Source: Loxodes magnus (lineage: Eukaryota > Ciliophora > Karyorelictea > Loxodida > Loxodidae). Taken from it: a DNA stretch of 64,000 bases. Below, one piece after another: positions 46,143 to 58,000 of this stretch; the first letter of the stretch is position 1, and each line of letters starts with the position of its first letter. The stretch covers positions 124,001 through 188,000 of the forward strand of contig CAMPDV010000042.1 of assembly GCA_946699065.1 (NCBI GenBank), read 5' to 3'. A model generated the notes under the pieces. That model made no database searches and was not told where the DNA came from. It was given only the letters and a program-made list of their open reading frames with translations. A program made the position numbers and the translations under genes.

Positions 46143-47454
46143 TAATTTAAATTTTATTTTTAGAAGCTCTTTATTTATAATAATAAGATAGCTTATAGAG
46201 TAGAGTATTCCCTACATTTCTTAATAAATACCGTTTAGTAATCTAGCTTTAAAAATCAAATGATAGAAATATGAATTTATAAAGGCTTTCTTAGAATTTT
46301 CATCTAAGATTGATACAATATTGATGCAATATTCATGTTCTAAAGAATAAGATCTCCATTATTCTTATTTAATTAGAATATCCGTATTAAATACTCTTGA
46401 CTAATATGAAATGAAACTGAGAGAAGTTAAAAAGCTTTATCTTTTTGAGCTTAATATTTATAGTTAAAACGAAAGATAATAAAAAGCCTAATAGTTAATG
46501 CAAAGACTAAGATTCTTTAATAGTTAAAAGTTTCTTGCTTCTCTAGAAGGACGATAAGCATTGATTAATCTATCTGTTTTAATGTAAAGATATATTCTTA
46601 AATCAGTTTTAGTTTATTTATTAACTGGATAGATAAGTCATTTTGCAACTCTAATTTTAATACTTATTCTTAATTATCTTTTGAAAAGGATAGTAGATCT
46701 GATGGATCATATATGAGTTGAAATGATAAAACTTTTTATATAAGAGAAATTAATCTTTAATGTCTTGTATGTTATAAGAGTTATTTCATAGCTAATGCTT
46801 ATCTAATTAGATTTGAATTAAGCTTTTAGACTGCTTTTTCTTATCTTAGTATATATAATCTACTTTATTACTTAGATAGACTATTAAGGACTTTTATTAT
46901 ATAAGAAAACGCAAAAATTAGATTAGCTCATTTAACTTAAAACTTTAGGTTTTAAAACTATAATAATTTAAGTGATCGAAAGCAATTAAGTTTCTTATAG
47001 CCTTATAAACTTAAAGTGCTATATTATTTTTTAAGTATTTTAGAACTTTCTTCAATTACTAACTTTAGCTTATTATTTAAAAAGCTTTGCATATCATAGC
47101 AACATACAAGATCTTATTGCTTTAAAATTTAAATAAATAATTACCTTCAATAAAATCAGAAGCTTTAAAATTTAGTTAGAGCAAAAACTTTTATAGCACT
47201 ATTAAGTTTAGGTAAAGTAAATTTATATCATTGATTATTTAATTTTAATATGCTATCTACTTGTTTATTAATTGGCCAATATGTAAGTAATATCACTAAA
47301 AAAGGAATAACAAAATTTTAAAAATGTATGAAGTTTAATTCAAATTTTGTTTGTTAAAACGATGTTAATGGATAATCATTTTGCCTATTTCGTTTTAAAA
47401 TTGTTAGTTCTCCTTCTTTTATAACGGAGTTATTTTACTGTTTAAAACTATTAA
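46143..47454. other. Intergenic, one long unconvincing frame
   Basis: 1.3 kb. A plus frame from ATG 46411 (MKLREVKKLYLFELNIYSQN) to TGA 47329 has one internal TGA in 306 codons and hydrophobic composition. It could be a multi-TM protein or chance; not called. Confidence 0.3.
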
Positions 47455-48066
47455 ATGTCTGAAAATGTTTTGACTTTTTGAACCCTTTATCTTATAAAAT
47501 TAGCAACTATTATGTGCTAGAAAGTCACTGACAACTATAATTAAAAAAATGTTGAGAATTTTATCTAGTAAAGGCCTAAAGAACTTAGAGAATTAAAATT
47601 ATGCATGAAGCTTTCAAAAAATGACTAAATAGTTTAAAGAAAATTCGATTTTGCTTTAAATCTTGAATTTATTGCTGATTATAACTTCCATAGTATTGTG
47701 TAAATAATCTATCTGTGATTTATTAGTGCTTTACTCATCACTCTTTCTATAGTATAGTTATTATAAATATCATATTTAAATGGATAAACTATTAAACCGC
47801 TGATTTTAAACATTAACTGAAATATCATATGCATCTTTAGTCCAAAGGATTTAGTAGACTCCTCTAAGAATATAGCTATCTTAGTTGAAAAAATTTCGTA
47901 CTTTTTTCTTTTCCTTTGGAGATATAAGAAAACATCTCCAATAATATAAATATTTATTATATTCTTTAAACAATTAAAATTAGCTTCATAGTAAACTTAC
48001 ATTATTCAATTATAGTTTTTTATTTACTTTAATCATTTAAATTAGAGCATCTAATTCCTTTTTTGA
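47455..48066 (+). CDS. Possible membrane protein of 203 aa, low confidence
   Basis: No family recognised. ATG 47455: MSENVLTFWTLYLIKLATIM, then ENFIQQRPKELRELKLCMKL and RKFDFALNLEFIADYNF, a hydrophobic span (IIYLWFISALLITLSIVQLL, about 95-114), a second (FLFLWRY..IFIIFF) and TGA at 48064. A TGA at 47818 may end it at 121 aa. The charged, ordered N-terminal third favours a real gene. It is convergent with the coiled-coil gene ending at 48300. Confidence 0.38.
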
Positions 48067-48299
48067 TCTTGATTCGTTTTGTATTTTAAACTATAAAAAT
48101 TAGATCATTGTTTTTAAATCCTAAATTTAAGACTTGATTATTGTTCCTTGCATACTAGTAAATAAATAGATCTAACTTTAAAGATCTTCTTATCTGATTT
48201 TAATTTTAGATAGAAATGACTATTTATGTTATTTAATTAAGCAGACTCTTTTTAAAATAATGAAACGAATTTTTTTTGTGGTATAAACATAATAATTAA

Positions 48300-49908
48300 T
48301 CAAATACTTTTGGCTGAATCTAATGGAGAACTTAATATCTGCATCTTTTTCTTGTATGCTTTATCTCTAGCATTCAATTCCATAAGTTAGTTTTTCCTGA
48401 ATTTAATGATTACTATATTTACTGCTCGTATTCTTGCTTTATAGATTTTCACTCCTGGAATTTTTAATCTTTTTTTGCAAGAGAAGTCATCATTCATTTC
48501 TTTTTAAGTTCCTGATATAATAACTAACCTTTATTTTACTTTGAAAGCTTTAATTCTTTTTGAAGTTTTCAGTTCTAAGCTTCTTCTTTTCTTCTTGAAT
48601 TAACGACTACTAACTAAACAAATTTTTCCCTCTCTCTCTCTTTTTCTAAATTTTATTAAGCTTTAGCGAAACTGATTCCATCTAATCAAATTTAGATGTC
48701 TTGAACACACTTTTATCTATACTTCTTTTGGGACTTAGCAATACCTATTACTTTTTATCCTTAGCAATTTGCTATCTATCTATAAATAGCTGCATTTTGG
48801 TTAAGTTCTATTTTTCAATTATTTTGGTTGATATTAGTTAGTTTTTTTATTTTTCTAATACTTTTTACAAATCATTCCTTGCAAATTAAAGCTTGCTTTA
48901 TATCTAATTTTCCCTATTATAATCAATTTTAGATAAAGTTTAATTATACTTCTGGAGATAATTATCTACATAATCCTCGTAATTCTACTCCATTGATTTT
49001 ACCTTTTGTAAGTAATTGTCGTACTGATTTGTAGACATTTAAAACTGATTACTACATGAGCCTAAGCTTTCAAAGGATCTAAAATGAGAGAGAGAACTTT
49101 TTCTATGCTTCTTATGCTTTTATTTTACGGTTGGGAAATACTTTTCTTTTATTGCGTTTAGCTCCTCTTTCATTTTAGCTACAGTTTAGTTAATAACAGG
49201 TATTTCTAGCCTTTTTATTTAATAAGCTGATTTTGGTGTGTTCTACTAGCTAAAGAATTAAGCTTTTAGTGATTTGAGGTACTATTAATTCCTCAAAATA
49301 ACTGATTCTTAAGTTTAAGTTCTTTGCTAATGCTTTTATGTCTATTGAAGCTCTTATTAAAAGTCTCTTTTTTTAAGAATTTCTTTATTAATATCTATAG
49401 AATTGTCTTGCTTCTGCTTGTCCTAAGAGTAAGTCAAAATAAATTCTTCATCGTTTAAAGTAAGTTTAGATTTTATTTGGGGTAGATTTTCCTAACTATT
49501 AATATATGATTGCTAGTTTTGAGCCTTATTATTTTTCATGAGCTAACTGTTTTCTAATGGTGATTATTATGATAGAAAAGAATTGGTTCTAGCTATAATT
49601 TCGGATTATACAACAGCCTTTAGTTCCTCTTCTTTCTAAACTTCTTTTTTAAGAAAAGTTTACTTTTTGTATTTTATAATTTCATCTCGTAGCCTCTAGT
49701 ACCTTTTTAATCAATGAATATATCTCATCTAGCAAATTTCTGGTAGTTATGATTGATCTTAGAAATCTTCCCATTGCTTTTATTCAACATCTTCATAGGG
49801 AATAACAAGTTCTTTGCAAGCTTGCTGAGTTCTTGGAGTATCTAGATTCACTTAATAGATTTACTCTCTTCTTTTTTTAACCTTATTTAGGGCAAGCAAA
49901 TGATGCAT
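48300..49908 (-). CDS. Gln/Lys-rich coiled-coil protein, unknown
   Basis: 526 aa from exons 48540-49908 and 48300-48511 (28-nt intron GTAAAA..TATCAG at 48512-48539). It starts MHHLLALNKVKKREQIYQVN. MRYIHWLKRYQRLRDEIIKY (Trp as TGA) is a basic amphipathic segment. Coiled-coil stretches follow (FLKKEVQKEEELKAVVQSEI; KMKEELNAIKEKYFPTVKQ) with Ser/Gln linkers, and the basic C-terminus ends QILSSPLDSAKSI. No family recognised. The last exon is the least certain: without splicing the frame meets two adjacent TGAs near 48488-48493, which could also be the end. Confidence 0.7.
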
Positions 49909-51621
49909 GGTATATATCAATTTAATATAACAATAGAAATACCAAAAATTCTTTACTTTATATTAATAAATTTCTACACACCAGTCTAGTCTTTATATGG
50001 TATCCATTATCATACACTAACGATATTCTTCTTTACTAAGCACCTGAAACGTATTTAACTCCTATCTTCCAATTACTACTAATCTTAATACCTGCTAACT
50101 ATCTTAAATGACTCTTTAACTTGTTAGCTGATGAATAGTATTACTTATCTGCTTCACTTATCAAGAACTAACAGCTTTTATAAGTATTTAACATTACCTT
50201 TTTTTCGCTTTTATATAATTTAAACTCAAATTATAATAGTAAAGTGATAAGTTTTTCAATAATCTAAATAATAAAGCGTTACTTTTAAAATAGATGCTTT
50301 ATTATGCTCAACTGGCTTTATTAAGATAGCCATATTTATAAATACCTGATTTGCCTCTAACTATAAGCAATTAAACAAGTCTACATTTACATGAAACCCT
50401 ATAGCTATAATTAACTACCAGCATACTCTTTTAATCATTTAGAAATATACTAGCCATTTTAAGACTTTTCATTTAGCATTTTATTGTATTACTTATATGA
50501 TATTTCTAATGGTAATCATTTTAAAGGATATTATACTTCTAGGCTTAATACTTCTTATTGATCTACCTATATGCATACCTTTTAATCTTTATATTTATTT
50601 AAAGTTATAGAAATTGCATGAAATAGACCTAGGAAATTCTTATAACTAACTCCTTCATGCTTAAACTCTAATCTAGTATTAACTAGCTTTAATTCAATCA
50701 AGCTTTAAACATGTTAGCTTCTTCTTAATTTTTATAACATTGCTAGCCTTTAAAAACTACTATCTTCTTAACTAAAATTAAATGCTATACATTCCTCTTA
50801 ATGATTGTTAGTTGCTAATCACTTTAAATAAGATACATCAAACCTTTATTATTCTAAATTTAACTTTCTTTAAGCTGGAGTGTAAATAATAGAGATAGAT
50901 TGAATGATATTAATAGCTTTGATAGCAAAGCTATTATTCTTCTGATAGATTACTATCTATCTCTTTTAGATTTTACACTAATAGAGGTAGAATAGTCTGC
51001 TTAGCAAGACTTATTCCTTATTTATAATCCCTTAGTAGGTCTTAATTACTTCTTTCTGCTATTTTCTATCAAAGGTATTAAAATAGCAAAGCTTACTTTA
51101 GTTAAGAATTAAGAATAAAAATTCCCTTCCAGACTTCTTAGTAAAGTAAAAACCCTTAGAATATCAGATAAAGCTATTTAGATTAATAACTTAATAAAAG
51201 CTAATAATAGTTAAAAGGTAAGAACTAGAGGTTAAGGCTATGTAGTTAGTTAATAATAGATTAATTAGTATTCTTATTTACCCTACTCTCATATAAGTAC
51301 TCTTATAACTCTAAAATTAAATAAACTGTTTGATTATAGATACTAGTTACCAAGTAGCTAGTTAAATACGTAAGATTAGTGCTATGTTGATATGCATTAT
51401 CTGTATATTTACTATGCATTATTTACTTACTTGGCTACTCGTAATAGGTAGGGAAAACTAGGTTTTAAATAGTTAAATTAACTAAAATTTAAATATTTCA
51501 AATTAGCTTTTAAATTAGCACTGCTAGGCTTCTTAACTATTCTAACTTCAAATTTTTAATCATAGCAAGTTAGTAAAATGTAAAGGAGATTTAGTAAGCA
51601 ACTACCTTACTATCCAAAGCT
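49909..51621. other. Divergent intergenic region
   Basis: 1.7 kb, AT-rich, with no recognised gene. A short inverted repeat around 50886-50965 (AGAGATAGAT/ATCTATCTCT, with TAATAGCTTTGATAGCAAAGCTATTA inside) forms a near-perfect hairpin. Confidence 0.45.
50887..50963. repeat. Imperfect inverted repeat (hairpin)
   Basis: AATAGAGATAGATTGAA on the left pairs with TATCTATCTCT on the right, and the centre AATAGCTTTGATAGCAAAG is itself self-complementary. Possible structural or replication feature, or a degenerate transposon end; no target duplication is evident. Confidence 0.45.
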
Positions 51622-52011
51622 ATGAGGTTAAGAGAAAAGGGATTAAAGTTTCAATTTAGTGGGAAGATAAGCGAAATAATTGGCGGTATGCTGTATAATG
51701 GGTTTAATGATAATATTAGCTTAATTTCTAATTTGAAAATAATGATGTTTATTATAAATCCAAATAGCAAGTTTAATTAAAGGAATATCTATAAATATTT
51801 AATATTAAGGGAAACTAATCTTTGGTTGGGATGGAAGTAGTAATTGGTAGGCTAAATAGAAAAGTGCTGAGAGTATGATATAGTAAATTCATAGGAATGA
51901 AATTAAAGCATTAAATTAGTAAAATTAAAAGAATAAATTCTTTATTATCGAAAGCTTTATTGATGCTTTCTTGGAAAAATGTAATAAAAAATTTTTAATG
52001 GAAAGCAGTGA
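51622..52011 (+). other. Protein-like frame overlapping the GBP start
   Basis: ATG 51622 gives MRLREKGLKFQFSGKISEII, LRETNLWLGWKQQLVGQIEK and so on, with TGA at 52009, overlapping the GBP start by 14 bases in another frame. It could be a small upstream gene ending at an earlier TGA, a 5' leader, or chance. Not called as a CDS. Confidence 0.3.
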
Positions 52012-54743
52012 AGGAAGTCCAATTCCACTTATCACATTTCATGAGTCAACCTATGAAGTAACAGAGGAAGCATCTAAATTTCTTTCAAGTATTAACCAAA
52101 AAGTAGCAATTGTCTGTGTCGCTGGTAAGTATAGAACAGGAAAATCTTATTTGCTGAATAAAATTATTTTATAAACTAAATCATCTGATATAGGGTTTGG
52201 AGTCGGACCAACTATAAATGCTTGCACGAAAGGACTATGAATATGATCAAAACCGATAAAGATATAGGATTATGTAGTTCTAGTTGTAGATTCTGAAGGA
52301 ACTGGATCAACAGAAGAAGAAAAAAACCATGATACTAGAATTTTTATGTTAGCCGTTCTTCTTTCATCTTTTTTCGTTTACAATAGTGTAGGTAGTATTG
52401 ATGAAAACGCTTTGAATAATCTCAGTTTAATAGTTAATCTCACTCAATAACTTTAAGTAAGAGCCTAAGATAAAGAAGTTGATCCAGATGAACTAGCCTA
52501 GTATTTTCCCTCATTTTTATGGGTAGTTAGAGATTTTTCTCTTAGATTAGTTGATCCTTAAGGAAACCCTATAAATCCAAAAGAGTATCTTGAATAAGCT
52601 CTTAATCCAACAAAAGGAACCAGCTAACAGGTTGAGTCTAAAAATAGAATTCGACGTATGATAAAACATTTTTTTAAGGATAGGGATTGCTGCTGTCTTG
52701 TAAGACCCACTCATAACGAAAAAGATCTTTAAAATCTTGCCACAATTCCAGATTCAGAATTAAGGCCAGAATTCGTTGAAGCGTCAAAACAGTTAAGAGA
52801 AACTATTATACGTAAAGTAAAGGTAAAAACAATGCAGAATAAGCCTCTTACAGGAGAGATGTGGCTCTAACTCATAAAATCTTATGTTGATGCAATAAAT
52901 GCAGGAGGCGTGCCTGCTATTGAAAATGCATGGTAATATGTAGTAAAGGCAGAAAACGTAAAGCTAATATAAACTGCCGTATAGAGTTTCTAGGAAAAGT
53001 TCATATAGCGGATAGTTGAATTCCCTATTACTGATGAAATGTTCACTACAACATCAAACGAAGTTAAAAACAATATAATCAGTACTTTTAAGAAAAAAGC
53101 TTTGAATTCTAACCCTGACTTTGATCAGGAAATAAGAGTGGCTCTGAAATAAAAGTAGAAAGAAATGAGACAAGAAAATGAAAGAGTAATAGAAAGAATT
53201 TGTGAGTAGGATGCTCATAGAATTACAACTCAAACAATGCAAAAACTAAGAGAAGGAAATTTCGCTTCTTTCAATGATTTCAAGCTTGAACTTGAAAATT
53301 AAATGAAGGATTTCAAAAGAAATAAGCCAGAGCATCCACTTATTATGACTAAAATTTCAGAACTTAAAACTGCATTAACGCTAGAAGCAGTTGATTACAT
53401 TGATAGACAAAGCTAAATGGAGACAAAAAAAGACCTTACTATATTATAGAGTAAATATGAATAAGTGTAAGAAGAACTAAATAGAAAGAAATCAGAACTC
53501 ACGCTAGAAAAAGATTCTGTTAGAAAACAAATTGATCAAGTTATTAAAGAAAAGTAAGACTTACTATTTGAACAATCTAGTCTAAAAGTCTAAGTTTAGG
53601 AACTTGAACGAGATAAATAAAGCATTGAGTTAAAGCTATAAGATAAAATTCAGGATATAAAGGAAAATTTCGAGCATGAAAATGAATCTCTTAAGTAGAA
53701 GTTGAACGAAAAAAGCAAGGAATTCCAAGATTTGTAAAATAAAACTATTGCTAATCAAGCTGATCTTAATCAGCAAAAAGCATTATTAGAACAAGAATTA
53801 AAATTCAATAAAAATGAGTTGGTAGAATGAAAAGAACGCTGCTAGCACCTTAATGACGAAAACAAAGAACTTAAAGGAGAAAACAAGGCACTAAATATGC
53901 AGATTTAGAATTTACGTAGATAAATTAATGATTTAGAATCATAGATTTAATAAAATAACAGAGAAGGAGCTGAACCGCCTTTTGATTGAACAGGAGAAAA
54001 GCAAATTCTAATGCAATAACTTGATTTATTGCAATAATAAGTGGAAGACAATAAAAAGATGCAGGAAACTTTAATGTTGGCACTTCAAAGTAATTTTTAA
54101 TATAGATAAATTATAGTAATAGCATGCCCCTGAAAAGGAATCTATGATCGAAACAAATAGACATTTATCTTCTGCTCTAGATAAAATGGAAGATCGATGC
54201 AATGTTTTGGAGCAGAAATGTGAACGTCTTAAAAGATTCCAAAAAATGGTAAAAAATGCTAATAGCCTCTAATGCAAAGAGTGTAGAAAGCTTTTTGGAA
54301 CTACAGTATTTTCAGCACATCTAACAGTATGTAATAAAACAAACTTAGATATAAAAATACAAAGTATTACTATAAGAGGCTAAGGAAGCGAACGACCTTA
54401 TACTGAATACTTACTAGCAATTACTTATCGAGGATAATCTTGAACTAAAGCCCAACCATATAGAAGTTTCAACAAATTACATAGTGAACTATAATCTTAG
54501 TTTCCTGATTCTTACCTACCCTAAGATGGTTTAATAAAGAATAGAACTGCCAATAATACATCTCCTATAGAGGATAGAAGAAACACTCTTCAGCAATATC
54601 TATACGAGTGTACTTAAATACAAGCAGTGAGAGAGAGCTTAATTTTTAAGAGATTTATAGGTCTTGACGAACAATTTCCAGAAGAGTGTATTAGTCCTGA
54701 GCCAATGCCTGAAGCTTCAAATCAAGAAGAAGTAGACATTTGA
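51998..54743 (+). CDS. Guanylate-binding protein with coiled coil, C2HC finger and PX domain
   Basis: 909 aa from exons 51998-54089 and 54106-54743 (16-nt intron). It is a large dynamin-like GTPase. Residues 1-250: P-loop GKYRTGKS (43-50), the GBP-specific TKGLWIW (78-83, both Trp are TGA), DSEGTGS (98-104), and VRDF as the guanine motif. The helical middle and stalk run to about 400, then a coiled coil to about 745. A C-x2-C...H-x3-C finger uses C754, C757, H769 and C773 (CKECRKLF, SAHLTVC). From about 780 to 870 comes a PX-like phosphoinositide-binding domain: ITYRGQSWTKAQPYRSFNKL, HSELQSQFPDSYLPQ, then the helix RRNTLQQYLYE. Classical GBPs end in helical effector domains and CaaX boxes; here lipid targeting appears to come from PX. 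It probably acts on endomembranes. Confidence 0.93.
54090..54105 (+). other. 16-nt intron of the GBP-PX gene
   Basis: GTAATTTTTAATATAG. Splicing carries the coiled coil (MQETLMLALQ) into NKLQQQHAPEKES and the finger/PX frame. Confidence 0.88.
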
Positions 54744-55048
54744 ATTATTTATAATATATTTTTCATTTCTAACTCAATTCATAAAATTATTCATACTGTT
54801 AGATCCATCAAGTTTACCTTATTTTTAAAGTCATTAATCAGTAGAAGGGACTCATTTTAATTAACTAACAGTCTTATTTTCTAAAGCATTGTAAGTAATT
54901 AATCTGATATGCTTCAACATTTACATTACCAATAAAGATTCTTGCTGATTAGTTAGTTTATTAAATATAAAAAAGTAAGTCAAAATTTAAAAAGCAAAAA
55001 AGTTTAAAGTTATAAGGTTTTAATTATTAATCAGTTTGCTTAATATAA
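54744..55048. other. Short intergenic spacer
   Basis: 305 bases between two plus-strand genes; AT-rich leader of the giant gene starting at 55049. Confidence 0.5.
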
Positions 55049-58000
55049 ATGGAGCTTGAAAAGATTCTCTAAGCGAGTAATCAAGAAGAAGCTCTAAATT
55101 AGCTGCACGGCTAATCTAGAGATTATTATGAGTGCATTTTTCATCTTTCCAATATTTCCTTTGAGTCTTAAACTTTATAACAAGATATTCAAAAAGCTGA
55201 ACAGCTTGTTAAGATCTTCAGAGAAAATGAGCAATATGATTCTGAAAGTAAAAAGAACATTTAGTTAAAACTAAATCTCATCAAAATCTAGAATGATAAA
55301 GATCTCGCAATGTAAAAGAAAAGCATTGAAGACTTGCAAAACTAGTGAAGTATTAAGTTTCAAAAGTCTGACTTAAGTAGATTAAGAGTACAGAAGCAAA
55401 CTCAAGAAATTCCTTCATAGCTAGACTCAAAATACTTTGGATAAGTTAAACTTATGAAGTATATCTAAGATATGTAAGCATCATAAAACTAAGAAAAAAT
55501 AGATATTTACTACTTAGCTTAGATAGACTTATAATAATTAGACAAAAAGATGGTCATGTTCTAAATACTGAAATAGCCTGAACTAATCACTTTGCTATCA
55601 GATGAGACTAGCATTTTCTAATTTTTAGACTAAGATACTTGGAATAGAATAACTTATAGTTTTAGTTTAGATTTAAAATCTCCAGAGTTATAAGCAATAA
55701 GCATTAGCTTGGATAAGCACTCTATTGTTCAGATAGAAAATGCTCTTAAATAGTTTCCAGTGCTATGGAATTTCAGCTAAATAGTGATTCTTCTCATTAA
55801 TAAGAAATTTCATATAGAAGTGAAACTAACTAATCAGCAATTAATCTAGCATATTTAACAAATTTTGGAATGGACTGAGACTCACAAGGAATTTTTGGAT
55901 AAGTATGGATCAGCAATTATTAACAACCTAAAATTAAATCTAAATGAAACTATCTTGCAACTCAAAGCAGAGCAAGGGATTGTGATCGAGCTTGCTGAAA
56001 TCTTATAATGCTTGAATTTGAAAAAAAATCTATAAGATTACATTAACGAAAATAAGCTATAGGGCAGCATTCAGAACTTCAGTCTATAATTCCATAAAAA
56101 GAGAAACCCTGATTTACTGGACTATGTTAAAGAATATTTCTTGACTGAATAGTGTTAAGACGTAGATGCCTTCCTTCCATTCTTTGATTTCCAGAATTTG
56201 AAAAAATTATTCGATGAAGCAAAAGTTTCTTAAGGACTTGCTTAGAAGTATAATACAAAGTCTTTAGCGTAAGTAAAAGCAATATTAGAGACTGAAATGC
56301 TTGAATTTGTGAAAAGTAATCCTAAGGAATTTGGGATAAACTAGGAAGTAAATCTACAGCTTTAAGTAAAGAACATCTAGAAGATAACTTGCTAAGTCTT
56401 TGTAGTAGACTAAGAAATTTTGTACTAGAAGAACTAGAATCTTCGGGATCTTAAAGCCAAGGAATTATAAGGAATCTAACCTAATTTCCTTATAGAAAAG
56501 CAACTTGAAAACATTCGTTAGGGAAAAGTACAATAGATTTAGGTAGAAATTCCTTAAATAGCTAATTAAGCTGGAATCTTTATTATTGATATTTATGGCG
56601 GAAAATTAAGTACTAGAGTTTAAATTAAAAAGGGTGCTTTAACTTATATATAAAGGGAAACTATTAGTGGACATCTCTTTTAAATTTATAATGAACTAGG
56701 ATAGAAATCAACTAATTGTGTAATTTGGCTTGAAAAAAGATAATTTAAAGCACATGAAAATGGAAAAATTTTGGTTCCTTATAGATAAAAAGGAGGTTAG
56801 TAAGAAAGAGATTTTCTAGTGAGTGATGGAATGAGATTTTAAATTTTAAGCTTTACTCACAAAGAAGAAAATTACTAGCTTCAAAGTGCATTTATTGTAA
56901 ATGAAGAACAACTTGTAATGGGATGCGACGCCACTATAGTAGTAATACCTAAACTACTCGTTAATGATTAAATAGGTAGTTTGAAACTACTTGAAAATAT
57001 GGAACTTACAGTATTCAGTATAGATGAAAGAGACTCTACAAGTTAAAAAACGTATACTGATTTGTAATTAAACTCTAACCAAAGTATTGAAGTAAACTAT
57101 TAAGTTCCTGCTAAGTTAAAAAGAATGGCCATTTAATTTAGAGCATAAGTAACATAAGCATGTTCAAGTGATCCTATTTAATTATCAAACGACTATAAAC
57201 TATCTCTAAAGGATGCTATAAACTAAGAGTTCCTTGATTTTTACTTGAAGCAAGCACAGGATAAGGAGTATTATCTACAAGTTTTAGGTAGAAATGGCGA
57301 AATCAAAAGAGAAGTTCAATTATTGCTTCTACTTAAATATGGTTTTATAAGTTCTAGTGAAGAAGTTATACTGAAAACTGACTAGAATGGAATAGTGAAA
57401 CTTGGAACTTTAGAAGGAGTTAACTACGTATAAGTAAGTTGCTAAAAGCCTCATAAATACAAAAAGACTTTCTAGATTAGTAGCGAATGGAATAAAGTAG
57501 AGTATGGATGCAGAAGTTTGCATATAGGTTAGGATGAAAGTCTTTCTTTTGCTATTTCTAAAGATAATTCAGTTGCTTCTAACTTTTTGCTACTTAAAAT
57601 GAAGAATACTTAAGTCCTTGAAAATTGCTCTAACAGAATAAAATTAAGTTAGCATTCAATTGAGATATCAGGACTTTAAATAGGAACATATCAACTGAAA
57701 TTTCCCTCTAACTTTTATAATATTTAAGTACATGAAGGGGCTTTCAACTAAGAAAACGCTTTAGTAGTGAAAAACAAAATAAGAATAAGATAAGAATTTT
57801 CATCTTTTTCTATTTAATCCATCTAGCAATAGCCTAATAAACTTCAGATTCAAATGGGAGGATAATTTTAAAATACAAAAGTAGTAGCTTTACTCAGACA
57901 CTTCTTGAGCGAATAAGCATTTGTAGAAACTAAGAAATTGACTCATATGTAACTTGAGAGTTTAGATTAATCAAAAGTAAATTAAAAGGTAGAGTATTAC

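Noticed and set aside
46411-47331. 306-codon hydrophobic plus-strand frame
   Set aside because: Composition (Ile, Leu, Gln, Lys, Tyr) matches translated spacer, and one TGA in 306 codons is not significant here. Kept only as a note.
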